From NCBI RefSeq assembly GCF_000154785.2, contig NC_015730.1, positions 4,177,501 through 4,241,500 on the forward strand: a stretch of DNA of 64,000 nucleotides, given 5' to 3'. This document shows positions 35,769 through 45,493 of this stretch, in pieces. Position 1 is the stretch's first letter. Every line of letters begins with the position of its first letter. This DNA comes from Roseobacter litoralis Och 149. GTDB taxonomy: Bacteria > Pseudomonadota > Alphaproteobacteria > Rhodobacterales > Rhodobacteraceae. The position numbers and the translations under genes were made by a program. The notes below the pieces were generated by a model that worked only from the letters and a program-made list of their open reading frames with translations, ran no database searches and was not told where the DNA came from.

Positions 35769-37055
35769 ATGGATACTGTTTTTGCACTTGCCTCCGCTCA
35801 GGGTCGCGCTGGCGTGTCGGTCATTCGCATATCCGGACATACTGCTTGGGCGGTCGCTGAGCATCTGTGCGGCGCATTGCCGGAACCGCGCAAGTCTGCG
35901 GTTAGGTTTATCAGGTCTCAGGACGGGACGGTTATTGATCAAGCGCTTGTTCTAGCCTTCAAGGGCCCACATAGTTTCACCGGAGAAGATGTGGTAGAGT
36001 TTCACGTACATGGCAGCATTGCCGTGGTGCGTGCCATTCTAGCTGAATTGTCCGACCAAGGGTCTGCAAGAATGGCCGAAGCTGGCGAATTTACCCGCCG
36101 TGCTTTGGAAAATGGAAAGCTGGACCTTTCACAGGTTGAAGGGTTGGCGGATCTCATAGATGCGGAAACTGAGGCGCAACGCAAGCAGGCGGTTCGCGTG
36201 TTAACCGGGTCTCTGGGTGACAAGGTTGAAATATGGCGAACGAAGCTGATCCGTGCTGCAGCGTTGATCGAGGCAACTATAGACTTTGCTGACGAAGATG
36301 TGCCCGTTGATGTGACGCCTGAAGTTACATCGCTGCTGAAAGATGTTTCTTGCGACATTGAATCTGAAATCGCCGGAACGCATGTTGCTGAACGCATCCG
36401 ATCTGGGTTTGAGGTGGCCCTCGTCGGAGCGCCAAATGCGGGGAAATCCACGTTACTGAACAAGTTGTCCGGTCGAGACGCGGCAATTACATCAGAAATT
36501 GCTGGCACCACACGAGATGTGATCGAAGTACGGATGGACTTGGGCGGGTTGCCAGTCACCTTTTTGGACACGGCAGGTTTGCGCCAAAGCACGGACGAAA
36601 TCGAAAAGATCGGTATAGAGCGGGCAATTGCGCGCGCGCGGGACGCGGACCTACGTGTATTTTTGTCGAAACCAAGCGAGAAGCTGCTGATTGATCCGGT
36701 GGAAGACGACATTCAATTGATACCAAAGGTAGATTTGTTGCCAGAGACAGATCTGGGTATTTCAGGAAAGACTGGCCAGGGGATTCCAGAACTCCTTGAA
36801 AAAATTGGAACTATTTTTGGAAAGCGTGTTTCTGGTGTTGGGTTGGCAACGCACGAGCGGCATCGTTTCGCGATGCAACGGGCCTTAAAAGATCTCGACA
36901 ATTCGTTCGACGCTCTTCTTCGAGGCCCCGAGTTTTATGATATAACAGCGCAGGAGCTTCGATCAGCGATTCGATCACTTGAAACGCTTGTCGGCCGTAT
37001 TGACGCAGAAAACCTGCTGGATGAAATCTTTTCAAGTTTTTGCCTTGGAAAATAG
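35769..37055 (+). CDS. mnmE: tRNA modification GTPase MnmE (TrmE)
   Basis: MnmE works with MnmG to make 5-(carboxymethyl)aminomethyl-uridine at tRNA wobble position 34. The 428-residue protein has the N-terminal tetrahydrofolate domain ([27 protein letters not shown]), the G-domain with G1 GAPNAGKS (220-227), G2 IAGTTRD and G3 DTAG (267-270), and the C-terminal FCLGK with the invariant Cys425. The G4 position reads PKVD (319-322) rather than NKxD. MnmG is encoded directly downstream; the stop is five bases before the chosen mnmG start. Confidence 0.97.
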   Translation: MDTVFALASAQGRAGVSVIRISGHTAWAVAEHLCGALPEPRKSAVRFIRSQDGTVIDQALVLAFKGPHSFTGEDVVEFHVHGSIAVVRAILAELSDQGSARMAEAGEFTRRALENGKLDLSQVEGLADLIDAETEAQRKQAVRVLTGSLGDKVEIWRTKLIRAAALIEATIDFADEDVPVDVTPEVTSLLKDVSCDIESEIAGTHVAERIRSGFEVALVGAPNAGKSTLLNKLSGRDAAITSEIAGTTRDVIEVRMDLGGLPVTFLDTAGLRQSTDEIEKIGIERAIARARDADLRVFLSKPSEKLLIDPVEDDIQLIPKVDLLPETDLGISGKTGQGIPELLEKIGTIFGKRVSGVGLATHERHRFAMQRALKDLDNSFDALLRGPEFYDITAQELRSAIRSLETLVGRIDAENLLDEIFSSFCLGK

Positions 37056-37059
37056 TGGA

Positions 37060-38931
37060 GTGTTTCACGTGAAACATTTTGATGTCTTGGTGATTGGTGG
37101 TGGGCACGCTGGTACAGAAGCTGCACATGCAGCTGCGCGTATGGGTGCAGTCACTGGCCTTATTACCATGTCGAAATCCGGAATAGGGGTGATGTCCTGC
37201 AATCCAGCGATTGGCGGCCTTGGAAAGGGCCATTTGGTACGAGAGATTGACGCTTTGGACGGTGTCATGGGCCGTGTTGCTGACTTGGCGGGTATTCAAT
37301 TCAGACTGCTAAATCGGCGGAAGGGTCCAGCAGTACAGGGTCCTCGGGCCCAGTCTGATCGTGCAATCTACCACCACAAAATGTTGGAAGCGACGGAACA
37401 GCAACAAAATATAGATATCGTGATTGGAGAAGCCGTCGATTTTGTAATGGATGGTGATCGTGTCGCTGGCGTCGTTTTGGACGATGGCAGTCATATTCTG
37501 TCGAGAACCGTGATTTTGACGACAGGAACGTTTCTACGTGGAGTTATTCATATTGGAGACGTGTCGAGGTCTGGTGGGCGTATGGGCGACAAAGCGTCTG
37601 TGCGGCTTGCGGACAGGATTGATAGTTTCGCTTTACCAATGGGGCGTTTAAAAACCGGCACACCGCCAAGACTAAGCAGTAAATCAATCCGATGGGATAT
37701 TCTTGAAGAACAGCCCGGCGATGAAGAGCCGACTCTTTTCTCCTTTATGTCAAAGGGGGTCACCGCGCGACAAGTCTCTTGCGGAATTACGCACACTAAT
37801 GAAAAAACGCATGATATCATCCGAGAAAACATAGCATTGTCAGCGATGTATGGCGGTCACATTGACGGAGTCGGTCCTCGCTATTGTCCATCCATCGAAG
37901 ACAAGATTTTGCGTTTTGCGGATAAGGACTCTCACCAGATATTTTTGGAACCAGAGGGGCTTAGCACTGATGCAGTATATCCGAATGGTATTTCGACGTC
38001 ACTTCCGGAAGAGGTGCAAACAGCCTATGTGCATTCCATTCCAGGCCTTGAGAATGCGGTGATTTTGCAACCGGGGTACGCAATCGAATACGACTACGTT
38101 GATCCCCGCGCGTTGGATTCTTCGCTGTCCGTCCAGTTGGTTCCGGGGTTGTATCTCGCGGGGCAGATTAACGGAACGACGGGATATGAAGAGGCCGCTG
38201 CCCAGGGTTTGGTGGCGGGGTTGAATGCATCATTGGAGGCGCGAGATCATGATCCGGTCGTTTTCTCACGGTCTGATAGCTATATTGGTGTGATGATAGA
38301 TGATTTGACGACCCGTGGTGTGACGGAGCCGTATCGAATGTTTACCTCCAGGGCTGAATTTCGTTTGTCTTTGCGTGCGGACAACGCTGATCAACGGCTA
38401 ACACCCTTGGGTTTGGATCTAGGCTGCGTTTCTGATGAAAGGAAACGGGCCTTTGAGGAAAAATCGACGGCGCTCGAAGGCGCGCGTCGTATTTTGTCGG
38501 GGTCATCATACACGCCGAAACAGGCGGCGGAAGTCGGGATCTCTATCAGCAAAGATGGCTCCCGTCGAACGGCAATGCAGTTGCTGGCGTTTCCGGACAC
38601 CACATTTAAAGACATTGCTTTACTCGACCCATCTTTGCACAGCATTGATCCTGAGGTGCAGCGTCAGATGGAGCGTGAAGCGCTGTATGCCAATTATATA
38701 GATCGGCAGCAAAAAGACGTTGATTTGCTGAAGAAAGATGAAGCGCACAAAATTCCAACCGATTTTGATTATGATCAGCTTGGCGGACTGTCGAATGAAT
38801 TGACGGCAAAACTGAACCAGACAAGGCCAACGTCCTTGGCGCAGGTGAGCCGTATTGATGGGATGACTCCCGCAGCTTTGACACTTATTTTGGCGAAATT
38901 ACGGCAAAATGCGAGAAAGCGGTCTGCTTGA
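37060..38931 (+). CDS. mnmG: tRNA uridine-5-carboxymethylaminomethyl modification enzyme MnmG (GidA)
   Basis: MnmG is the FAD-dependent partner of MnmE in wobble uridine modification. I start at GTG 37060 ([18 protein letters not shown], 623 residues); GTG 37069 is the alternative and the frame is open farther upstream inside mnmE. The FAD motif is [10 protein letters not shown], followed by [24 protein letters not shown] and the C-terminal [21 protein letters not shown] region. A perfect parS site covers its first codons. Codon use is AT-richer than in genes farther from the origin. It overlaps rsmG by one base (TGATG). Confidence 0.97.
   Translation: MFHVKHFDVLVIGGGHAGTEAAHAAARMGAVTGLITMSKSGIGVMSCNPAIGGLGKGHLVREIDALDGVMGRVADLAGIQFRLLNRRKGPAVQGPRAQSDRAIYHHKMLEATEQQQNIDIVIGEAVDFVMDGDRVAGVVLDDGSHILSRTVILTTGTFLRGVIHIGDVSRSGGRMGDKASVRLADRIDSFALPMGRLKTGTPPRLSSKSIRWDILEEQPGDEEPTLFSFMSKGVTARQVSCGITHTNEKTHDIIRENIALSAMYGGHIDGVGPRYCPSIEDKILRFADKDSHQIFLEPEGLSTDAVYPNGISTSLPEEVQTAYVHSIPGLENAVILQPGYAIEYDYVDPRALDSSLSVQLVPGLYLAGQINGTTGYEEAAAQGLVAGLNASLEARDHDPVVFSRSDSYIGVMIDDLTTRGVTEPYRMFTSRAEFRLSLRADNADQRLTPLGLDLGCVSDERKRAFEEKSTALEGARRILSGSSYTPKQAAEVGISISKDGSRRTAMQLLAFPDTTFKDIALLDPSLHSIDPEVQRQMEREALYANYIDRQQKDVDLLKKDEAHKIPTDFDYDQLGGLSNELTAKLNQTRPTSLAQVSRIDGMTPAALTLILAKLRQNARKRSA
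37061..37076. other. parS: parS centromere site 1
   Basis: TGTTTCACGTGAAACA is an exact 16-bp palindromic parS, the ParB-binding site. It lies over the first codons of mnmG, read there as F-H-V-K-H. parAB are about 2.5 kb away. Confidence 0.95.
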
Positions 38932-39542
38932 TGAGTATGGGCATGGACGCTTCGACTGTTTCACGTGAAACATTGGACGCTCTGCGCGCTTACCACGAAT
39001 TGCTGTTGAAGTGGAATTCGCGGATAAATTTGGTATCTAAATCTAGTATTGATGATGTGTGGCAGAGGCACATTTGGGACTCAGCACAAATTGTTGATTG
39101 TGCAGAGGACGTGAAAACCTGGGTTGATTTGGGCAGTGGAGGTGGGTTGCCGGGTCTTGTTGTTGCAATTATGGCCAAAGTTGCGGACCCCAATTGGAAG
39201 ACTATCCTTGTTGAAAGTGATCAACGAAAGGCCGCGTTTCTGCGTACTGTCATCCGTGAGCTATCGTTAAATGCGCGCGTCATCGTTGACCGCATTGAGA
39301 CTGTCGCGCCCTTGCGCGCGGATGTTGTTTCTGCGCGCGCCCTTGCGGATTTGTCGGTCTTGCTCTCCTTTGCACATCGCCATCTTTCCCCACAGGGTAC
39401 TGCGCTGTTCATGAAGGGTCAAAGCTGGGAAAAAGAGGTTTCAAGCGCACAAGAAACGTGGTCTTTCGATCTCAAGGCCCATAAAAGCAAGACAAGCCCG
39501 ACGGCGGCCATTCTTGAAATAAAGGAAATACAGCGTGTCTGA
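38931..39542 (+). CDS. rsmG: 16S rRNA (guanine(527)-N7)-methyltransferase RsmG (GidB)
   Basis: RsmG methylates G527 of 16S rRNA; its loss gives low-level streptomycin resistance. The ATG overlaps the mnmG stop (203 residues); a second ATG two codons on is possible. The SAM-binding motif [17 protein letters not shown], the following [16 protein letters not shown], and [12 protein letters not shown] are family hallmarks. A second parS is embedded near codons 9-14. Its 3' end overlaps the parA GTG start by eight bases. Confidence 0.97.
   Translation: MSMGMDASTVSRETLDALRAYHELLLKWNSRINLVSKSSIDDVWQRHIWDSAQIVDCAEDVKTWVDLGSGGGLPGLVVAIMAKVADPNWKTILVESDQRKAAFLRTVIRELSLNARVIVDRIETVAPLRADVVSARALADLSVLLSFAHRHLSPQGTALFMKGQSWEKEVSSAQETWSFDLKAHKSKTSPTAAILEIKEIQRV
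38957..38972. other. parS: parS centromere site 2
   Basis: A second exact TGTTTCACGTGAAACA, inside the 5' end of rsmG, read as V-S-R-E-T, in a different frame from site 1. The two sites are 1.9 kb apart. Confidence 0.95.
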
Positions 39543-40344
39543 TTTGTCGCGTCCAGCTGGCCCAAAAATTATCGCGGTGGCAAACCAGAAAGGCGGCGTG
39601 GGCAAGACAACGACCACGATAAATCTGGCTGCGGCGCTGGCCGAAGCGGGGCGGCGGGTCTTGGTGGTTGACCTTGACCCGCAGGGCAATGCGTCGACTG
39701 GTTTGGGCATTGAAGTCGAAGATCGGAAATACACCACCTACGATATATTACTGGGTGACGTTGATATTAAAGCCGTTGTTCTTCAAACAGTTACGCCGAA
39801 CTTGCTTATTGTTCCCGCCACTGTTGACTTGAGTTCTGCTGATCTGGAATTGATGTCCAGTGAGAAGAGAAGCTTTCTGCTTCATGATGCGTTGCGGCAG
39901 ATTCAGATGGATGATTTTGGCCTTGATTACGTCCTTATCGATTGCCCGCCATCGCTCAATCTGCTGACAGTCAACGCTATGATTGCCGCGCACTCCGTAC
40001 TGGTTCCGCTGCAAAGCGAGTTTTTTGCGCTTGAAGGGTTATCCCAGCTTATGCTGACGATCCGCGAGGTCCGGCAGACCGGGAACAAAGACCTGCGCAT
40101 TGAGGGCATCCTTCTTACGATGTACGACAAGAGGAACAATTTGTCTTTGCAGGTTGAGCAAGACGCGCGCGATAATCTGGGCGACATGGTGTTCAACACG
40201 CGCATACCTCGGAATGTACGTGTCAGCGAAGCACCATCATTTGCGATGCCCGTGCTCACCTATGATACGCTGTCCAAGGGTGCGCAGGCATACCGCGCCC
40301 TTGCAAAAGAACTGATACAGAAAAATCGGGTAAAAGTGGCTTAG
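39535..40344 (+). CDS. parA: Chromosome partitioning ATPase ParA (Soj)
   Basis: ParA is the DNA-binding Walker ATPase that moves ParB-parS complexes and so segregates the origin. Starting at GTG 39535 (269 residues), it has the deviant Walker A KGGVGKTT (19-26) with signature lysine, Walker A' [13 protein letters not shown], and Walker [15 protein letters not shown]. The C-terminal [20 protein letters not shown]-binding region is present. It is followed nine bases later by parB. Confidence 0.97.
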   Translation: MSDLSRPAGPKIIAVANQKGGVGKTTTTINLAAALAEAGRRVLVVDLDPQGNASTGLGIEVEDRKYTTYDILLGDVDIKAVVLQTVTPNLLIVPATVDLSSADLELMSSEKRSFLLHDALRQIQMDDFGLDYVLIDCPPSLNLLTVNAMIAAHSVLVPLQSEFFALEGLSQLMLTIREVRQTGNKDLRIEGILLTMYDKRNNLSLQVEQDARDNLGDMVFNTRIPRNVRVSEAPSFAMPVLTYDTLSKGAQAYRALAKELIQKNRVKVA

Positions 40345-40353
40345 GGGGCGGAT

Positions 40354-41247
40354 ATGGCAGGCGGGACAGATCGGAAGCGCGGATTGGGGCGAGGGTTATC
40401 GGCTCTGATGTCGGATGTGGCGGAGGCGGAAACCGCTGCAGGTCCCGGGGCGCCCGGTTCGAATCAGAAGATACCAATCGATCAGATTTCACCGAATCCG
40501 GATCAACCTCGGAAACTATTCGAAGACCGCGATCTTGATGATCTGACAGCCTCCATCAAAGAAAAGGGCGTGATCCAGCCGCTGATCGTTCGAAAAACCG
40601 GCGCGGATCAGTTTGAGATCGTCGCGGGTGAACGTCGCTGGCGGGCGGCCCAACGTGCACAGCTTCACGAACTGCCAGTGGTTGTGCGTGAATTCACGGA
40701 TGTTGAGGTCCTCGAGGTTGCGATTATCGAGAACATTCAGCGCGCTGATCTCAACCCCATTGAAGAGGCTGCGGGGTACCGCCAGCTTATGGATCGATTT
40801 GGTCATACGCAGGAAAAGATGGCCGAAGCTTTGGGTAAGAGCCGCAGCCATATTGCAAACCTTCTGAGATTGTTGGGTCTGCCCGAGGCCGTTCTGCAGA
40901 TGGTGCGCCAGGGCGCGCTCAGCGCGGGGCATGCGCGGGCGCTGATCCCGGCGCAGGACCCGCTCAAACTGGCGCAACAGATCGTTAAGGGCGGTCTTTC
41001 GGTGCGTGCAGCGGAGGCCTTGGTCAAGAAAGAGCGCTCAGGCCCTGCTGAAACACCACGCGCCGCGGCAAGCCCGACCCCAGAAAAGGATGCGGACACG
41101 AAAGCACTTGAGGGTGACTTGTCCGCGAATCTTGGCATGAAGGTTGAGCTTTCTCACAAACCGGGTGCTGAAAGCGGGCAGATGACGCTGCATTACAAAT
41201 CATTGGATGATCTGGACGAGTTATGCCGGATTCTAGGCGGTTCTTAA
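40354..41247 (+). CDS. parB: Chromosome partitioning protein ParB (Spo0J)
   Basis: ParB is the CTP-dependent clamp that loads at parS and spreads. The 297-residue protein has the N-terminal KRGLGRGLSALM ParA-stimulating peptide (with Arg/Lys), and the CTP-binding N-domain with GERRWRAAQ and IENIQRADLNPIEEAAGY. The helix-turn-helix is MAEALGKSRSHIANLLRLLGLPEAVL, followed by GALSAGHARALIP, a proline/alanine linker and a C-terminal dimer domain. Both of its parS targets lie just upstream. Its TAA interlocks with the hemW stop on the other strand. Confidence 0.97.
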   Translation: MAGGTDRKRGLGRGLSALMSDVAEAETAAGPGAPGSNQKIPIDQISPNPDQPRKLFEDRDLDDLTASIKEKGVIQPLIVRKTGADQFEIVAGERRWRAAQRAQLHELPVVVREFTDVEVLEVAIIENIQRADLNPIEEAAGYRQLMDRFGHTQEKMAEALGKSRSHIANLLRLLGLPEAVLQMVRQGALSAGHARALIPAQDPLKLAQQIVKGGLSVRAAEALVKKERSGPAETPRAAASPTPEKDADTKALEGDLSANLGMKVELSHKPGAESGQMTLHYKSLDDLDELCRILGGS

Positions 41248-42401
41248 CCTTCCAACAGGCGGGAAATGACAGCGTTTAAAACTATAAACCCTTGATCTAA
41301 AACAACTAATCTGTTTTCAGAGTCTGAAATCATGCCAAGATTTACGAGGTCTGAAATCGCATTCGCATCCAGCGGTTTGCCCGATAGCGTCTCATAGCGG
41401 TTCTTGTCGATACCTTCTTTCAGACGCAGCCCCATTAGTAGGAATTCGCTGGCCTGATCTTGTGACGTGAGGGCGGCGCGTGGCTTTTCAGCATCTTTGC
41501 CCGTGACGCTATTGAGCCATCTGTTTGGATTGGAATGACATTCCGTCGCCCATCGCTGGCGGTTCGCCGTCAGGCGCCCATGCGCACCGGGACCAATCCC
41601 AAGATAGTCACCATAGCGCCAGTAAATCAGATTGTGCCGCGATTGCGCCCCGTCGCGCGCGTGGTTGGACACTTCGTAGCCCGGCATGCCCGCCGAACCA
41701 CAGAGATCTTGCGTCAGTGTGTACAGATCGGCGCTGAGGTCCTCATCAGGCAGATCACGCAATTTTCCGGCGTTGTAACGGTCACCGAATGCCGTGCCTT
41801 GTTCTATGGTAAGCTGATAAAGCGACAGATGATCCACCGCCATATCCAGCGCCTGTTTCAATTCCTGCTCCCAAGCCTGCAGACTTTGACCCTGCCGCGC
41901 ATAGATCAAATCAAAGCTGACACGCTCAAATGTTGAACGCGCGATATCAAACGCTGTCTGCGCTTCTTTGACCGTATGAATGCGGCCAAGGCGGCGCAGG
42001 TCATCATCGTTCAGCGCCTGAATGCCCATCGAAATCCGGGTAATACCGCCCTCGCGGAATGCGGCAAAGCGACCAGCTTCGACTGAGCTTGGGTTTGCCT
42101 CCAAGGTGATTTCCAGATCATTCGCAACGGGCCAGAGCGCGCGAATTTCTCGGATCACATCCGCAACCGTATCCGGGTCCATCAGGCTGGGGGTGCCACC
42201 CCCGAAAAACACGGACCGCAGGACACGACCCCGCGTTTCAGCCGCCGCACGGCGAAGCTCAACCAGATAGGCATCGCGCCATGCTGCCTGATCAATTTGA
42301 CGCACAACATGGCTGTTAAAATCACAATAGGGGCATTTGGCTTCGCAGTACGGCCAATGGATATAGAGGCCAAACCCACCGTTTTCCCAATCTTCAGCCA
42401 A
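41244..42401 (-). CDS. hemW: Radical SAM family haem chaperone HemW
   Basis: HemW, formerly called an oxygen-independent coproporphyrinogen oxidase, is a radical SAM haem chaperone. The 385-residue protein starts [32 protein letters not shown]; the CxxxCxxC cluster is CEAKCPYC (about 20-27). SVFFGGGTPSLM and a C-terminal HemN-type domain follow. It lacks the HNxxYW-like features of true HemN as far as I can see. It overlaps rdgB by eight bases in a hemW-rdgB-rph operon. Confidence 0.93.
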   Translation of the reverse strand: MAEDWENGGFGLYIHWPYCEAKCPYCDFNSHVVRQIDQAAWRDAYLVELRRAAAETRGRVLRSVFFGGGTPSLMDPDTVADVIREIRALWPVANDLEITLEANPSSVEAGRFAAFREGGITRISMGIQALNDDDLRRLGRIHTVKEAQTAFDIARSTFERVSFDLIYARQGQSLQAWEQELKQALDMAVDHLSLYQLTIEQGTAFGDRYNAGKLRDLPDEDLSADLYTLTQDLCGSAGMPGYEVSNHARDGAQSRHNLIYWRYGDYLGIGPGAHGRLTANRQRWATECHSNPNRWLNSVTGKDAEKPRAALTSQDQASEFLLMGLRLKEGIDKNRYETLSGKPLDANAISDLVNLGMISDSENRLVVLDQGFIVLNAVISRLLEG

Positions 42402-43005
42402 AACAGCCTGCGATCAGTTTTTGAAAAGCGTCCGCACGATGGCTGATGCGGTTTTTCTGTTCCGGGTCCATTTCCGCAAAGGTGATGTCATGGCCGTCAG
42501 GCTGAAACATCGGATCATACCCGTGACCGGTTTTCCCGCGCATTGGCCAGACGAGGGTGCCGTTGACGCGCCCGTCAAACACCTCGTCATGCCCGTCGGG
42601 CCATGCCAGCACGAGCGTGGCTCTGAAACGGGCGCGGCGCGGGTGGGGGGCGTTGATTTCTTCCAGCTTGGTATGCGTTTTGGTCATCGCCATGATAAAA
42701 TCCCGACCGTTGGGGATTTCTGCCCAATCGGCGGTATAGACCCCCGGTGCGTCATTCAGGGCTTCGACCTCGATCCCTGAGTCGTCGGCCAAAGCCGGCA
42801 ACCCCGTGGCCGCAACAGCAGCACGCGCCTTGATGCGCGCGTTGCCGATAAAGGTGGTCTCGGTTTCCTCCGGTTCGGCCAGACCCATCTCTGCGGCGCC
42901 GACGACATCCACACCATAGGGCGCAAAGAGTTGCTGCATCTCTTCGAGCTTGCCCGCGTTATGCGTTGCAATCAGAATGCGGGTGCCGTCGAATTTCCGC
43001 GTCAT
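42394..43005 (-). CDS. rdgB: RdgB/HAM1 non-canonical purine NTP pyrophosphatase
   Basis: RdgB hydrolyses ITP, dITP and XTP to monophosphates, cleaning the nucleotide pool. The 203 residues begin [16 protein letters not shown], the SHNxGK-type nucleotide site (here THNAGK). [18 protein letters not shown] and the C-terminal [33 protein letters not shown] segment are the family signatures. It overlaps rph by four bases upstream and hemW by eight bases downstream. Confidence 0.97.
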   Translation of the reverse strand: MTRKFDGTRILIATHNAGKLEEMQQLFAPYGVDVVGAAEMGLAEPEETETTFIGNARIKARAAVAATGLPALADDSGIEVEALNDAPGVYTADWAEIPNGRDFIMAMTKTHTKLEEINAPHPRRARFRATLVLAWPDGHDEVFDGRVNGTLVWPMRGKTGHGYDPMFQPDGHDITFAEMDPEQKNRISHRADAFQKLIAGCFG

Positions 43006-43715
43006 GCAGTCGCAGCGCGTTGCGCGGTCACCAGTTCCCCGACGCCTTTTTCAGCCAAATCCATCAACTGGTTCATCTGATCGCGTGAAAAGGTGGACCC
43101 TTCGGCGCTCATTTGCACTTCGATCAGCCGTTTTGTGCCGGTCATGATAAAGTTACCGTCCACGCCAGCTTCTGAATCTTCGGGGTAATCCAGGTCCATG
43201 ACGGGCTGACCTGCATAAATGCCACAGCTGATCGCAGCGACCGGATCAACCAGCGGATCACTGATCACATCGCCCGCTTTCATCAGTTTGTTGACCGCCA
43301 GACGCAGTGCGATCCAGCCACCTGTGATAGAGGCGCAGCGCGTGCCGCCATCCGCCTGTAAAACATCGCAATCCACCGTGATCTGACGTTCGCCCAAGGC
43401 AACACGATCAACACCGGCGCGCAGGCTGCGCCCGATCAGACGCTGAATTTCAACGGTACGCCCACCTTGCTTGCCCGCCGTGGATTCGCGCCGCATCCGC
43501 GTGTTCGTCGCCCGTGGCAGCATGCCATACTCTGCCGTGACCCAACCTAAACCGGATCCCTTGATGAAAGGTGGCACGCGGTCTTCAATCGTAGCTGTAC
43601 ACAAAACATGGGTATCCCCGATTTTGATCAGCGCCGACCCTTCGGCGTGCTTGGTGAAACCCGTTTCAATAGAAACGGCGCGCATTTCGTTCAGTTCTCG
43701 ACCAGAGGGACGCAT
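43002..43715 (-). CDS. rph: Ribonuclease PH
   Basis: RNase PH trims the 3' ends of tRNA precursors by phosphorolysis. The 237-residue protein starts [20 protein letters not shown] and has [69 protein letters not shown] and the phosphate-site [17 protein letters not shown]. It is divergent from hrcA across 113 bases, an arrangement common in alphaproteobacteria. Confidence 0.98.
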   Translation of the reverse strand: MRPSGRELNEMRAVSIETGFTKHAEGSALIKIGDTHVLCTATIEDRVPPFIKGSGLGWVTAEYGMLPRATNTRMRRESTAGKQGGRTVEIQRLIGRSLRAGVDRVALGERQITVDCDVLQADGGTRCASITGGWIALRLAVNKLMKAGDVISDPLVDPVAAISCGIYAGQPVMDLDYPEDSEAGVDGNFIMTGTKRLIEVQMSAEGSTFSRDQMNQLMDLAEKGVGELVTAQRAATA

Positions 43716-43777
43716 TGGAATTCCTTTACATGTGCGTCATGTCGATACAGGGCCGAACGGTCCCGATGCAACCCCGA

Positions 43778-43806
43778 TTGAAAACTCTGTGGTTTATGCT
43801 TTTATC
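43778..43806 (+). promoter_or_regulatory. Candidate sigma-70 type promoter of hrcA-grpE
   Basis: TTGAAA, 17 bases, then TTTATC lies 22 bases before the hrcA ATG. No CIRCE inverted repeat (the HrcA operator) is visible in this gap. Confidence 0.35.
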
Positions 43807-43828
43807 AAATTTGGTATAGGGATCAGCT

Positions 43829-44893
43829 ATGAATGATGTGCCGAATATTCTGGGAGAGATGAACGAACGCTCGCGCGAGGTTTTCCGGCGCGTGGTTGAG
43901 GGCTATCTGGCAGATGGCGCCCCGGTAGGGTCGCGCACCCTGACGCGTGATTTCAGCGAAAAGGTAAGTGCCGCAACCATACGCAATACGATGCAGGATC
44001 TCGAATACCTCGGTCTGCTGGATAGCCCGCATATCAGCGCGGGGCGAATTCCGACGCAGATGGGATTGCGCATGTTTGTTGATGGCCTGTTGGAAATCGG
44101 TGACCCGGATGAGACGGACCGCGAGAAGATCGACGCGACCATGTCCTCAAACGCCGAAGACGTGAGTGGTCTTCTGGATCGTGTCGGCTCCGCGCTGTCG
44201 GGTGTGACGCAAGGCGCGTCGCTGGTGATGACCCCCAAACACGAAGCGCCGATCAAGCACATCGAATTTGTATCGCTGTCGCCTGAACGTGCGTTGGTGG
44301 TGTTGGTCTTTGCCGATGGTCACGTTGAGAATCGCCTCTTTTCGCCGCCTGCAGGTCAGACACCCAGTTCCATGCGCGAGGCGGCCAATTTCCTGAACGC
44401 GCTGATTGAGGGCAAGACGCTCAGCGAAGTGCATGGCGCGATAAAAAAGGAAATTCGGAACCGGCGACAGGAAATTGATTCGCTGGCGCAGGCTCTTGTG
44501 GAAAGCGGTATGGCCGTTTGGGAAGGCGAGGGCGATCAGAATGAGCGTTTGATTGTGCGGGGTCGGTCCAATTTGCTGACCGAGGATGGCGAAGGAGAGG
44601 ATTTCGAGCGCATTCGCCTGTTGTTTGATGACCTTGAACGCAAGCGTGATATCGCCGAATTTCTTGAGCGAACCGAAGAAGGCGACGGTGTGCGCATTTT
44701 TATTGGCTCTGAAAACAAACTTTTTTCACTTTCGGGTTCCTCTCTGGTGGTTTCCCCATATATGAACGCTGATCGAAAGATCATTGGTGCCGTCGGTGTC
44801 ATTGGTCCGACGAGATTGAATTACGGCCGTATTGTTCCAATTGTGAACTACACGGCGCAACTGGTTGGTAAATTGATCGCTGATCGGAGCTAG
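43829..44893 (+). CDS. hrcA: Heat-inducible transcription repressor HrcA
   Basis: HrcA binds CIRCE operators of groESL/dnaK-type operons and is kept active by GroEL. The 354-residue protein has the N-terminal winged helix (REVFRRVVEGYLADGAPVGSRTLTRDFSEKVSAATIRNTMQDLE), SPHISAGRIPTQMGLRMFVD, and the C-terminal SSLVVSPYMNADRKIIGAVGVIGPTRLNYGRIVPIVNY. AGGGATC precedes the ATG. grpE follows nine bases downstream. Confidence 0.97.
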   Translation: MNDVPNILGEMNERSREVFRRVVEGYLADGAPVGSRTLTRDFSEKVSAATIRNTMQDLEYLGLLDSPHISAGRIPTQMGLRMFVDGLLEIGDPDETDREKIDATMSSNAEDVSGLLDRVGSALSGVTQGASLVMTPKHEAPIKHIEFVSLSPERALVVLVFADGHVENRLFSPPAGQTPSSMREAANFLNALIEGKTLSEVHGAIKKEIRNRRQEIDSLAQALVESGMAVWEGEGDQNERLIVRGRSNLLTEDGEGEDFERIRLLFDDLERKRDIAEFLERTEEGDGVRIFIGSENKLFSLSGSSLVVSPYMNADRKIIGAVGVIGPTRLNYGRIVPIVNYTAQLVGKLIADRS

Positions 44894-44902
44894 AGGGTTA
44901 AG

Positions 44903-45466
44903 ATGGCAGAGCCGAAGAACGAAGATTTCCTGGATGACATCGAAGATGCCGAGGCAGACGCCTATGCGGAAGAGATGGAAGAGATTGATGAAGAGGCGCT
45001 TGAGGTCGAACAGCTGCGTGCTGAGCGTGATCAGCTAAAGGATCGCTTCATGCGGGCCTTGGCGGATGCCGAAAACGCACGCAAGCGCTCGGACAGAGAC
45101 CGTCGCGAAGCTGAAAACTATGGCGGATCCAAGCTGTCCCGCGACATGCTGCCTGTGTATGACAACATGAAACGCGCGCTTGAGGCCGTCACTGATGAGC
45201 AGCGGGAACAAAACGCCGCCCTGCTGGAGGGCATTGAACTGACCATGCGCGAATTGCTCAGCGTGTTCAAAAAGCATGGTATTGAAGTGATCGCGCCAGA
45301 GGTTGGGGACCGGTTTGATCCGCAGCACCATCAGGCGATGTTTGAAGCCCCTGTGCCCGGCACCAGAGCTGGTGATATCATTCAGGTCGCGGCCGAAGGC
45401 TTCATGCTGCACGACCGACTGCTACGTCCAGCGCAGGTTGGGGTTTCTTCCACACCTGCGGGCTAA
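44903..45466 (+). CDS. grpE: Nucleotide exchange factor GrpE
   Basis: GrpE releases ADP from DnaK. The 187-residue protein has a very acidic N-terminus (DDIEDAEADAYAEEMEEIDEE) and a long coiled coil with LRAERDQLKDRFMRALADAENARKR. The head domain follows, with GIELTMRELLSVFKKHGIEVI, FDPQHHQAMFE and the final IIQVAAEGFMLHDRLLRPAQVGVS. It pairs with hrcA as in many alphaproteobacteria. It ends 27 bases before the convergent mutS stop. Confidence 0.98.
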   Translation: MAEPKNEDFLDDIEDAEADAYAEEMEEIDEEALEVEQLRAERDQLKDRFMRALADAENARKRSDRDRREAENYGGSKLSRDMLPVYDNMKRALEAVTDEQREQNAALLEGIELTMRELLSVFKKHGIEVIAPEVGDRFDPQHHQAMFEAPVPGTRAGDIIQVAAEGFMLHDRLLRPAQVGVSSTPAG

Positions 45467-45493
45467 ACATCGGCGACGAGTTTCAGGGGGCGG

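Noticed and set aside
43716..43828. CIRCE operator before hrcA
   Set aside because: No TTAGCACTC-N9-GAGTGCTAA-like inverted repeat is present.
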